Shown here piece after piece: positions 7,551 to 16,200 of a stretch of DNA of 36,603 nt. The DNA is from CAZQKE01 sp964593865 (GTDB lineage: Bacteria > Chloroflexota > Anaerolineae > JAAYZQ01). The position numbers and the translations under genes are program-made. Each line of letters opens with the position of its first letter. Position 1 is the stretch's first letter. A model generated the notes under the pieces. That model saw only the letters and a list, made by a program, of their open reading frames with translations, did not search any database and was not told the DNA's origin. The stretch is from NCBI GenBank assembly GCA_964593865.1, contig CAZQKE010000045.1:1-36603 (forward strand), in the 5' to 3' direction.

Positions 7551-9149
7551 ATGCCATGCAAACGTCCCGTTATGTTGTTTCTCGTTCTTCTGCTCGGTGT
7601 TTTGTGGAGCCTGGCCGCCGTGCAGGTCGCGGCGCATTCCCCCCAAACGCCAAACGCCCTCGACGGGGTAGATTCCCTGTTGATCGGCGCGCCTCTGGAA
7701 GACATCCGCTCCATTTTCGACGCCGGAGTCTTTGCCTTCGTCCCCGGTGCCGTCCTCGCCGGGCTGCAACCGGGTAACGCGACTGTGTGGACGCAGGACG
7801 TTGTTCCCGACCGGCCGGAGGACTATGACGAGTTCGCCACCGCCTTCGCCGTGGGCGATTTCAACGGGGACGGCTATTTCGACGTAGCGGTCGGGATTCC
7901 CTTCGAGGATATAGAGATGCCCGGCAGTTTCTCCCCTGTGGAGGACGCCGGCATGGTCAATGTGTTTTACAGCAATGCCGACGGGCCGACGGCCGCAAAC
8001 AGCCAGATCCTGCTCCAACCCGATGCAGACGTTGAAGAAAGCGATGGTTTTGGCGCTGCGCTTGCGGCGGGTGATTTCAACGGGGACGGCTTTGATGACC
8101 TGGCAGTCGGTGTACCTCTGGAGGACGTGGAAACGGCCACCGGTGTGTTCTCCGACGCCGGCAGGGTAGATATTTTTTACGGGCGCTCCACCGGCCTGAA
8201 TACCATCGCAACGGCTACTCTCTGGCAGGAAAGCTCTGGGGATAATTTGGGGTTTTCCCTGGCTGCCGGGGATTTCGACAACGATGGCTATGATGACCTG
8301 GCAGTGGGCGCTCCGTACTGGGATTTCCAACCCAATGACGATGCCGGCGCAGTGTACGTGGTTTACGGCGAGGCCGGGGGCTTTGCCGACCCCACCTGGC
8401 AACAGTACTACCAGTACGGCAGTGGTTCTGAACAGGACGACCACTTTGGCAGAGTCCTGGCCGTTGGCGATTTCAACGGCGACGACTATGACGATCTGGC
8501 GGTCGGCGTCCCCGGTGAGGATATTTACGTTTCCGGGAGTGCTTCGCAGATCACGGATGCCGGTGCCGTCTTTATCTTGGCGAGCGATTCCACATCCTGG
8601 CTGAGCCATACTCAGGAATGGTGGCAGAATGCCATCCTGGATAACGGCAGCCCGATTGATCCTTCCGAGACGGGGGATTACTTTGGCTTTTCTTTGGCGA
8701 CCGGCGATTACAACGATGACGGCTACGACGATTTGTGGGTTGGCGTCCCTTGGGAAAATATGGAGGGCGGCATCCCTCCCACAGACAATGTTGGGCTGGT
8801 ACAGTTTATCCGGGGCGCATCCGACGGGACGCACAGCACCGCATACTGTTGGTGGGGTTCCGTCGGAGACGACCGGTTCGGCCTGGCGCTGGCCGCCGGG
8901 GATTTCGACGGGGACCGTTACGCCGACTTTGCAGTTGGGCAGCCGGGCTGGGACCTGCCCGAAACCGATACCGGTCAGGTCATGATTTATTACAGCGATG
9001 GCACCGACCCCGGTGGCGCCTATGTCCAAACCATCGGGCAAGGGGATATTCCGGGGATGGCGGATGAAGCAGGCGACAATTTTGGCACGGTTTTGGCGAT
9101 GGTGCCGGCCCCGCTGGAACACGTCTACCTGCCGTTGATCATGCGCTGA
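7551..9149 (+). CDS. Secreted FG-GAP (integrin-alpha-like) propeller protein with YLPLIMR tail
   Basis: The 532-residue protein has a signal peptide (about 1-28). At least six FG-GAP repeats follow, each built around a Ca-binding loop such as GDFNGDGYFDVAVG, GDFNGDGFDDLAVG, GDFDNDGYDDLAVG, GDFNGDDYDDLAVG, GDYNDDGYDDLWVG and GDFDGDRYADFAVG. Six or seven such blades form the integrin-alpha-type propeller, which binds calcium and usually serves in adhesion or ligand binding outside the cell. The protein ends exactly at HVYLPLIMR. A related block (IYLPVIF) occurs in the secreted beta-helix protein at 24755-27442, so the tail may be a family-specific export or surface-retention signal. Start: ATG at 7551 with AGGAG eight bases upstream. 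It is the last gene before the defence island and is not obviously linked to it. Confidence 0.85.
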   Translation: MPCKRPVMLFLVLLLGVLWSLAAVQVAAHSPQTPNALDGVDSLLIGAPLEDIRSIFDAGVFAFVPGAVLAGLQPGNATVWTQDVVPDRPEDYDEFATAFAVGDFNGDGYFDVAVGIPFEDIEMPGSFSPVEDAGMVNVFYSNADGPTAANSQILLQPDADVEESDGFGAALAAGDFNGDGFDDLAVGVPLEDVETATGVFSDAGRVDIFYGRSTGLNTIATATLWQESSGDNLGFSLAAGDFDNDGYDDLAVGAPYWDFQPNDDAGAVYVVYGEAGGFADPTWQQYYQYGSGSEQDDHFGRVLAVGDFNGDDYDDLAVGVPGEDIYVSGSASQITDAGAVFILASDSTSWLSHTQEWWQNAILDNGSPIDPSETGDYFGFSLATGDYNDDGYDDLWVGVPWENMEGGIPPTDNVGLVQFIRGASDGTHSTAYCWWGSVGDDRFGLALAAGDFDGDRYADFAVGQPGWDLPETDTGQVMIYYSDGTDPGGAYVQTIGQGDIPGMADEAGDNFGTVLAMVPAPLEHVYLPLIMR

Positions 9150-9268
9150 GACATAAGGCTTTCGGCCCGTTGCTGCTCTATAACGACACTTTTCATCCGT
9201 GAAATCTGTGTCTATCCGTGTGCCACAAAATCTGCCGGTCAATCGGACTGCCCAGATCTACTCAGCCA

Positions 9269-9364
9269 ACCCTCCCGCAGGCTGGCAAACCGATTGAAAT
9301 CCCTTGCCTTGTCCAACAGTGCAACCGATTTCAACTGAAACCGCTTCCAAGCCTGCGGGAGGGT
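9269..9364. repeat. 15-bp perfect inverted repeat enclosing 66 bases
   Basis: ACCCTCCCGCAGGCT at 9269-9283 is exactly complementary to 9350-9364. Inside, TTGAAATC (9294-9301) pairs with GATTTCAA (9327-9334), and AACCGATT occurs twice as a direct repeat (9288 and 9323). The element could be a MITE-like remnant, a structured leader upstream of the promoter, or a boundary mark of the island. No second copy is visible in the window. Confidence 0.7.
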
Positions 9365-9416
9365 GAACAGTTACGGTCAAGTAAGGCTTCTGGAGGGCTG
9401 GCAAAATCGGCAAAGT

Positions 9417-9445
9417 TTGCCTTTTTCAGCGGTTCGTGCTATGAT
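9417..9445 (+). promoter_or_regulatory. Promoter of the Mod-MntA-HepT-Res operon
   Basis: TTGCCT (9417-9422), a 17-base spacer and TATGAT (9440-9445) lie 34 bases before the ATG at 9479. This is the only good promoter seen upstream of the four closely spaced defence genes. Confidence 0.7.
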
Positions 9446-9478
9446 GATCTCGCTGGGCTATATCCGGGAGGTCCACCG

Positions 9479-12400
9479 ATGAGTAACATTCGGCAAAAAT
9501 TTCAGCGGTTATTGCGCGAACTGTTCCAATTCGACATGGCCGACTTGGACTTTGGCATCTATCGCATCATGAATTACAAACGTGCGGTCATTGAGCGATT
9601 TATCGGCGAGGAGCTGCCGCAGATCATCTCTAAAGAATTGGAGCACGGCGCACTGGCGGAGCAATCGCAGGTCGTCCAAGAATTGCAGGAGGTGGCTGCG
9701 CAGATCAGGCAAACGCTCGGTCCAGACGCCCTCAATGCCGACGGCAATCTGGTCAAATTTCAGGAAACTGAGATCGGCAAAAGGTATCTGGCCCTCAAGT
9801 CCAAAGCCGCCAACGCCCTCAACCGTGACACGCTGGAAGCCGCCGTCTACAACCATCTCTACACCTTTTTCAGCCGTTACTATCAGGACGGCGACTTTAT
9901 CTCCAAGCGACGTTACTCCAGGAAACACCGTTACGCCATCCCCTATAACGGCGAGGAAGTTTACCTTTACTGGGCCAACCACGACCAGTACTACATTAAA
10001 ACCGCCGAGCACTTTACCGACTACACCTGGAAAGCTCCCAACGGCGTCACGGTGCATTTCAAACTCAAGGCCGCGGACGTGGAACAGGACAACGTCAAGG
10101 GTGACAAGCGCTTCTTTCTACCATGCCTGGGAGAAATAGCCTGGGACGAGGATTCTCAAACCCTCACCTTCCCCTTCGAATATCGCCCGCTGACCGAACA
10201 AGAATCTATCGCTTACGGCAAGCAGAAACAGCAAGACAAAATCCTTGCCGAGGTGCTGGAGGCCGCGCCAGCCAAACTGGCGGGTAACCCCCGCGCCCTG
10301 GCCGCGCTCACCGCGGAGCGGCGCAAAGACGCCAACGGCAACCCCGTCTCCTACCTGGAACACCACCTGCGCCGCTACACCCGCCGCAACACGTCCGACT
10401 TTTTCATCCACAAGGACCTGCAGGGCTTTCTTTCCCGCGAACTGGATTTTTACCTGAAGAACGAGGTGCTCAACCTGGAAGAGATGGAGGCCGCCGGGGA
10501 AGACCTGGCCGAAGGCTGGTTCCAGCTCATGCGGCTCATCAAGCGCGTGGGCCAACGCATCATCGAATTTCTGGCACAGATCGAAAACTTCCAGAAGATG
10601 CTCTGGGAGAAAAAAAAGTTCGTGACGGAGACCTTTTACTGCATCGCCGTAGGGAACATCCCGGAGGACTTTTACCCAGAGATCGCGGCCAACGAAGCGC
10701 AGTGGCAGGAATGGCGTGATCTGTTCCACATCCACGAGCCACCCACAGGTCTTTTCTCCGGCGACCTGGATACCCAGGCGGGCCGTGTCGCTTTCCTGAA
10801 AACCTACCCCACCCTGGTGCTGGACACGCGCCACTTTCCGCAGGATTTCACCGACCGCTTGCTGGCCTCCTACGAGGACCTGGACGAGATGACCGACGGC
10901 CTGCTGGTGCATAGTGAGAATTGGCAGGCGTTGAACCTGCTGCTGGAAAAGTATCGGGAGCGGGTGAAGTGTGTTCACATTGATCCGCCGTATAACACTG
11001 AAGCTAGTGGTTTCCTCTATAAGAATGATTATCTCCACTCCAGCTGGCTCTGCATGATGCGAGATCGCTTATTACTGGCGTTGCGGATGATGACTTCCAG
11101 AGAGAGTACATTCTTGTGTCACATTGACGAATATGAGTTCCAACGACTCAATCTTCTCTTAGAACAGATGTTTGGCTATGTTGGAACAGCTGTGTGGGAC
11201 AAGCTTAATCCTATGATGGGAGCCAAGTCACTTGCTACTCAGCACGAGTATACCTTCTTCTGTGCTCCCGTTGCACGCGCGTTTTTTGTGCGGCCTGAGA
11301 ATGTAAAGCTAATACTCTCAAAGGCCAAATCGTTCATCTCAAAGCATGGAGGCGTAACCAAGGAGACGCAAGAGGAATTTAATGAATGGGTGAGGCGGGT
11401 GCCAGGTTTGAGTGGGGGGGAACGAGCTTACCAATATATGGATGACAATGGAGGCGTTTATAGGTTAGTCGCAATGACATGGCCTAATCCGACCCCTCCG
11501 CCTCCCGAATTCTTTAAACCTCTGATACATCCTGTAACTGGGAAGCCATGCCCTGTGCCCAGTAGGGGATGGTCGCTTTCTCCGACCACCATGAGAAAGC
11601 TTATTGATAATGGGGAGATTGTATTTGGGCCTGATGAGACGACACAACCACAGAGGAAGGTATATTTATCTGAAAAGAAAGCCTTATCATCGGTTATTCG
11701 CGACGGCTCGCGTGGTAAAAAGGAGTTGGAGAATTTAGGATTAGATTTCACCTACAGTCATCCAACGAGCCTATATGTTACCTTGATCGAAGCTGGTTTG
11801 GGGGATTTCGGCGAAGTAGATTTCGTTCTCGACTACTTCGCCGGCTCCGGCACCACTGCCCATGCGGTCATCAACCTCAACCGCGAGGACGGCGGGCGGC
11901 GCAAGTTCATCCTGGTAGAGATGGCCGAATACTTTGACACGGTGCTCCTGCCGCGCATCAAAAAAGTTACCTTCACCCCGGAATGGAAGGGCGGCAAGCC
12001 CAAGCGCATGGCTACACAGGAGGAAGCCGAGCGTAGCCCACGCATCATCAAAGTAGTGCGCCTGGAATCCTACGAGGACGCGCTCGACAACATCACCTTT
12101 GACGAAGAAAGCGGCCAAAAGGCACTGAATCTCTTTGGCGACGAGTACCTGCTGCGCTACATGCTCAAGTGGGAGACCCGCAAAAGCGAAACCCTGCTCG
12201 ACGTGAAGCAACTGCAAACGCCCTTTTCCTACAAACTGCGCATCCACCGGGACGGCGAGACCCGCGAGCAGCCTGTGGACCTGGCAGAGACTTTCAACTA
12301 TCTCATCGGCCTGGATGTGGAGACGCGGCAGGTGAAATATGACGGCAACCGGCGCTATCTGGTCTATCGCGGCGTCACCCGTGAGGGGCGCAAGGTAGCC

Positions 12401-12574
12401 GTCATCTGGCGCGAGACCAAAAGCTGGACCCAAGCCGACTACGAGCGTGATGCCGCCTTTGTCGTCGGGCAGCAGATGACCGCCGGTGCGGACGACGTGT
12501 ACGTCAACGGCGATTCCTACATCCCCGGCGCGCAGGCGCTGGACGGCGTGTTCAAGGCCCGCATATTTGCGTAG
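9479..12574 (+). CDS. Large beta-class DNA adenine methyltransferase (type III-like Mod)
   Basis: The 1031-residue protein carries methyltransferase motif IV as DPPY at 502-505 and the AdoMet-binding motif I as FAGSGT at 787-792. The order IV, then target-recognition region, then I defines the beta class used by type III modification subunits, which methylate adenine N6. It differs from classic Mod proteins (about 650 residues, DPPY near residue 120) by an N-terminal region of about 500 residues rich in charged helices, whose role is unknown. The target-recognition part (about 506-780, nucleotides 11000-11830) has about 47% GC by hand count against about 62% in flanking lines. Start: ATG at 9479 with GGGAGGT. 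An earlier in-frame start at 9218 would swallow the promoter. It probably protects host DNA from the Res enzyme at 13223-16381. Confidence 0.85.
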   Translation: MSNIRQKFQRLLRELFQFDMADLDFGIYRIMNYKRAVIERFIGEELPQIISKELEHGALAEQSQVVQELQEVAAQIRQTLGPDALNADGNLVKFQETEIGKRYLALKSKAANALNRDTLEAAVYNHLYTFFSRYYQDGDFISKRRYSRKHRYAIPYNGEEVYLYWANHDQYYIKTAEHFTDYTWKAPNGVTVHFKLKAADVEQDNVKGDKRFFLPCLGEIAWDEDSQTLTFPFEYRPLTEQESIAYGKQKQQDKILAEVLEAAPAKLAGNPRALAALTAERRKDANGNPVSYLEHHLRRYTRRNTSDFFIHKDLQGFLSRELDFYLKNEVLNLEEMEAAGEDLAEGWFQLMRLIKRVGQRIIEFLAQIENFQKMLWEKKKFVTETFYCIAVGNIPEDFYPEIAANEAQWQEWRDLFHIHEPPTGLFSGDLDTQAGRVAFLKTYPTLVLDTRHFPQDFTDRLLASYEDLDEMTDGLLVHSENWQALNLLLEKYRERVKCVHIDPPYNTEASGFLYKNDYLHSSWLCMMRDRLLLALRMMTSRESTFLCHIDEYEFQRLNLLLEQMFGYVGTAVWDKLNPMMGAKSLATQHEYTFFCAPVARAFFVRPENVKLILSKAKSFISKHGGVTKETQEEFNEWVRRVPGLSGGERAYQYMDDNGGVYRLVAMTWPNPTPPPPEFFKPLIHPVTGKPCPVPSRGWSLSPTTMRKLIDNGEIVFGPDETTQPQRKVYLSEKKALSSVIRDGSRGKKELENLGLDFTYSHPTSLYVTLIEAGLGDFGEVDFVLDYFAGSGTTAHAVINLNREDGGRRKFILVEMAEYFDTVLLPRIKKVTFTPEWKGGKPKRMATQEEAERSPRIIKVVRLESYEDALDNITFDEESGQKALNLFGDEYLLRYMLKWETRKSETLLDVKQLQTPFSYKLRIHRDGETREQPVDLAETFNYLIGLDVETRQVKYDGNRRYLVYRGVTREGRKVAVIWRETKSWTQADYERDAAFVVGQQMTAGADDVYVNGDSYIPGAQALDGVFKARIFA

Positions 12575-12587
12575 ATGGAGGCGTACT

Positions 12588-12893
12588 ATGGGCAAGGTGA
12601 TTGAACTCCCACGGGAAGCTGTGAGCGAATTTTGCCGGCGCCATCATATTTGCCGCTTGGCGCTCTTTGGCTCCGCGCTGCATGGGGGTTTTGGCCCGGA
12701 AAGCGATATTGACCTGCTGGTGGAGTTTGAATCGGGGCACACGCCCGGTCTGTTCGGCATGGCCCGCCTGGAGCGCGAGCTGTCGGCCATCTTGAGTGGG
12801 CGCAAGGTGGACCTCCGCACACCCGAGGACTTGAGCCGGTATTTCCGCGATGAGGTACTCCTGGAAGCTGAGGTGCAGTATGCGAAAGAGTGA
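12588..12893 (+). CDS. mntA: MntA-like nucleotidyltransferase antitoxin
   Basis: The 101-residue protein is a minimal nucleotidyltransferase. It shows the exact GSX10DXD motif (G28-S29 to D40-x-D42) and a plausible third metal-binding Asp in KVDL (D75). In characterised MntA/HepT pairs this enzyme inactivates the HEPN toxin by AMPylating a tyrosine next to its active site. The partner toxin gene follows with a 14-base overlap, and the target tyrosine is present there. Start: ATG at 12588 with GGAGG six bases upstream; longer in-frame starts would overlap the methyltransferase end. It sits 13 bases after the mod stop, so it is inside the restriction-modification operon and not a separate unit. 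Confidence 0.9.
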   Translation: MGKVIELPREAVSEFCRRHHICRLALFGSALHGGFGPESDIDLLVEFESGHTPGLFGMARLERELSAILSGRKVDLRTPEDLSRYFRDEVLLEAEVQYAKE

Positions 12894-13218
12894 CCGTGTG
12901 CGCTTGCAACACATGCTCGATGCGGCGCAAGAGGCTATCGCCTTTGTCCGCGAGGCGCATCGTGAGGACCTGGATCGGGACCGCAAACTGACGTTGGCTT
13001 TGGTCAAGGATGTCGAGATCATCGGCGAAGCCGCCTATCAGGTTTCCGAAACTACCCAGGAACAGCTGCCGGAAATCCCGTGGGCCGACATTATTGGTAT
13101 GCGACATCGCCTTGTCCATGCCTACTTTGACATCAACTTGGATGTCCTCTGGAACACGGTGCAAAAGGATCTACCGCCTTTGGTAGTCATCTTGCGCCAA
13201 GTCCTGGAGAGGGTATGA
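12880..13218 (+). CDS. hepT: HepT-like HEPN toxin (DUF86 RNase)
   Basis: The 112-residue all-helical protein carries the HEPN catalytic motif as RHRLVHAY: R75, H80 and Y82 match RX4HXY. In this family the Arg and His form the RNase site in a dimer, and the Tyr is the residue AMPylated by MntA. All three are intact, so both toxicity and neutralisation look possible. Start: ATG at 12880, preceded by GAGGTG, overlapping the end of mntA by 14 bases. Such overlap couples translation so antitoxin is made with toxin. An ATG ten codons earlier is less likely because it extends the overlap. The res gene begins five bases after the stop. Confidence 0.9.
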   Translation: MRKSDRVRLQHMLDAAQEAIAFVREAHREDLDRDRKLTLALVKDVEIIGEAAYQVSETTQEQLPEIPWADIIGMRHRLVHAYFDINLDVLWNTVQKDLPPLVVILRQVLERV

Positions 13219-13222
13219 CCTT

Positions 13223-16200
13223 ATGCCGAGTGGGCTGCAGCGATACCACAAACTGGAAAACCGCCTGGTTCTGCTGGCCTGGCTCAACCATCTGCTGGGC
13301 TACCCAAGCAACCGTGAGATGCTGGCGGACATGAGAGAGGTAGCCGAGGGTTTTGCCCCCGATGGACACAGCCACCTGTACCACCATCTCTTGGCGCGAG
13401 GGCGCAAGGTCAAAATCCCCGAAAAGGACCTGGCCCGCTACGATGACAACATCCGCGCCCATCTGGAGCGCATCAACCGCCGTCGGTCCCGGCCCATTAC
13501 TTTGCGCTATTTTCAGCACCTGGCCGCGCTCTACACCGAGATCCTGCTCGACCGCCTGTTCAACCACAAACCGCAGCTTTTGGTCGATCTGAACGCTTTT
13601 GTCGACGAGCGCAACACCCGGAGGATTCCCGGTCTCCCGCAGGACGAACCTTTTACCGAAGAGGACCTGGACAAATTGGCCTACTGGATGGCCACCGGCA
13701 GCGGTAAGACCCTCATCATGCACCTCAACTACTACCAGTACCTGCACTACAACCGGCAGCCGCTGGATAACATCCTGCTGATCACCCCTAATGAGGGGTT
13801 GAGCGAACAACACCTACGCGAGCTGGCGGTCTCGGGCATCCCTGCCCGTCGTTTCGATTTAGGCGCCGGCAACCTGTTCGACAGCGGCCGCGCGGTGGTG
13901 CAGGTGCTGGAGATCACCAAGCTGGTGGAGCAAAAGCGCGGCGGCGGGGTGAGTGTGCCGGTGGAAGCCTTTGAGGGCCGCAACCTGATCTTTGTGGACG
14001 AAGGGCACAAGGGCAGCGGTGGCAAGGCATGGCGCGGCTATCGCGATGCGCTGGGCAAGACCGGTTTCACCTTTGAGTACAGCGCTACGTTTGGGCAAGC
14101 ACTGAACGCTGCAGGCCGGGACGAACTCACCGTGGAGTACGGCAAAGCCATCCTGTTCGACTATTCCTACCGCTACTTTTACGGCGACGGCTTTGGCAAA
14201 GATTTTCGCATCCTTAATCTCAAGGATGACACCCGCGCCGAGGAAACCGACATCTTGCTCCTGGGCAATCTGCTTTCTTTTTACGAACAGATGCGCTTAT
14301 ACGATGAGCGCAGGGATGAGCTGCGGGCATACAACCTGGAAAAACCGCTGTGGATCTTTGTAGGCAGTTCGGTCAACGCCGTGTACACCCGTCGGGGACA
14401 GAAGCGGAGCGACGTGCTCACGGTGGTGCGTTTCCTGCATCGCGTGCTCCAAGACCGCCGCTGGGCCGTAGAGGGCATCGAGAAACTGCTCAAGGCCCGC
14501 AGCGGCCTGATCACGGCGGATGGTCAGGACGTGTTCTTGGGGCGATTCAAATACCTGCAAGAGATCGCTCTCACGCCATCCCGGATTTACACCGACATTT
14601 TGCAACGTATCTTCCACGCCCCTGCGAGCAGCGGCCTGCACCTGGCTTACTTGCGCGGCAGCAATGGTGAGATCGGCTTAAAAGTCGGCGCGGATCAAAC
14701 CTACTTTGGCGTCATTTACATCGGCGATACATCCAAATTCAAGGGGCTGGTCCAAGAACACGCGCCGGGGATTGCCGTGGAAGAGGATGTGGTGGGCGGC
14801 TCACTTTTCGAGGAGATCGGTCGGCCCGATTCGCGTATTCATGTGCTCATCGGGGCCAAGAAATTCATCGAGGGATGGGATTCCTGGCGCGTCTCCAACA
14901 TGGGCCTGCTCAATATCGGCCGCGGCGAAGGTTCGCAGATTATCCAGCTGTTTGGGCGCGGAGTGCGGCTCAAGGGCAAGGGCATGAGCATGAAACGTAG
15001 CGCCGCGCTGAATGGCCCGCACCCGCAACACATTTCCCTGCTGGAAACGCTGAACATCTTTGCCGTGCGCGCCAACTATATGGCCCAGTTCCGCGATTAC
15101 CTGGAGCGAGAAGGCGTAGAGACCGAACCGATCATCGAATTGCCCCTCTTCACCTGGATCAACCGGCCTGCGCTGGACAAACGGTTGGTAGCCCCGCGCC
15201 CGCCGGAGGGCAAAGACTTTGCCGAGCAGCGATTGCTCCTCAAACCGGATGCCGATATTCGCGTGCGGGTGGATATGTCGGTCAGGGTGCAGTCCCTGGA
15301 AAGCACGGCTTCGGGATTGCATGAAGTGCAGGTGGGAACCGGACGGGAACGCACCATCCCCGCCGAAAGCCTGGCCCTGGTGGATTGGGAGCAGGTTTAC
15401 CTGGACCTGCTGGCCTACAAGGGGCGCAAGGGTTGGCGCAATCTTATCATCCGGCCGGAGACACCGCGCCAACTCATCGAACAGGTGACCTATACCCTGA
15501 TCGCCGATGAAGCCGTGGTCAAGCCCCATGACTTTGCCGGACGGATGTTGCTTCAGGAGGCCGCCACAAGCATCCTGCGAAAATATCTGGATGCGTTCTA
15601 CCGCCGCCAACGGGAGCGTTGGGAGACCGCGGTCATGGAATATCGCCCGCTGGATGAAAACGATCCCAACCTGGCTCTCAACCGCGGTCTTTTGCGCGAA
15701 TCCCGACCGGCCTACATTGTCAGAGTACGGCAGTCTGAACGCAAGTTGATAGAGGCTATCCGAAAATTCGCAGAGGAGGTCAAGCAGTTGTCCTCCCTGC
15801 CGGATACCGGTGAACTCCCGGTCATCAACTTCGACCGTCATCTTTATCAGCCTTTGTTATTTGAGCAATCAGAAAAGGTGCAGACGATTCCTCCATCGCT
15901 CAAGCCCAGCGAGGCCCAGTTTGTGCGCCATCTCAAGACATATTGGGAAACCGAGAAGGACAAAACATTGGCGGAGAAGGAAGTTTTCCTGCTGCGTAAC
16001 CTGGGCCGTGGCAAGGGGATCGGTTTTTTCGAAGAGAGCGGCTTTTACCCGGACTTTATCCTGTGGTTGCTGTCCCGGGGACAACAGCACATCGTCTTTG
16101 TCGAACCCCATGGCATGTTGCACGCCAAAGCCTACATCCATGACGAAAAGGCACGTCTGCACGAAAAACTGCCGGCGTTGGCCGCAGAGATCGGGCGTCG

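Larger units (their letters stand above)
9150..9478. other. Gene-free stretch before the defence island
   Basis: No credible gene is seen in these 329 bases. They hold a long inverted repeat (9269-9364), then a good promoter (9417-9445) and the ribosome binding site GGGAGGT of the methyltransferase gene. The stretch is visibly richer in A and T than the genes around it. Confidence 0.7.

Noticed and set aside
9285..9301. GATTGAAAT, similar to the end of some CRISPR repeats
   Set aside because: No repeated unit with spacers is present and no cas gene is nearby; it is part of the inverted repeat.
9218..9478. A start of the methyltransferase at 9218
   Set aside because: It would include the inverted repeat and the promoter; the ATG at 9479 has a good ribosome binding site.
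9509..11038. Long minus-strand frames opposite the methyltransferase gene
   Set aside because: They are antisense shadows in GC-rich coding sequence, with no ribosome binding site or protein pattern. The same holds for 14801-15841 and 15869-17212.
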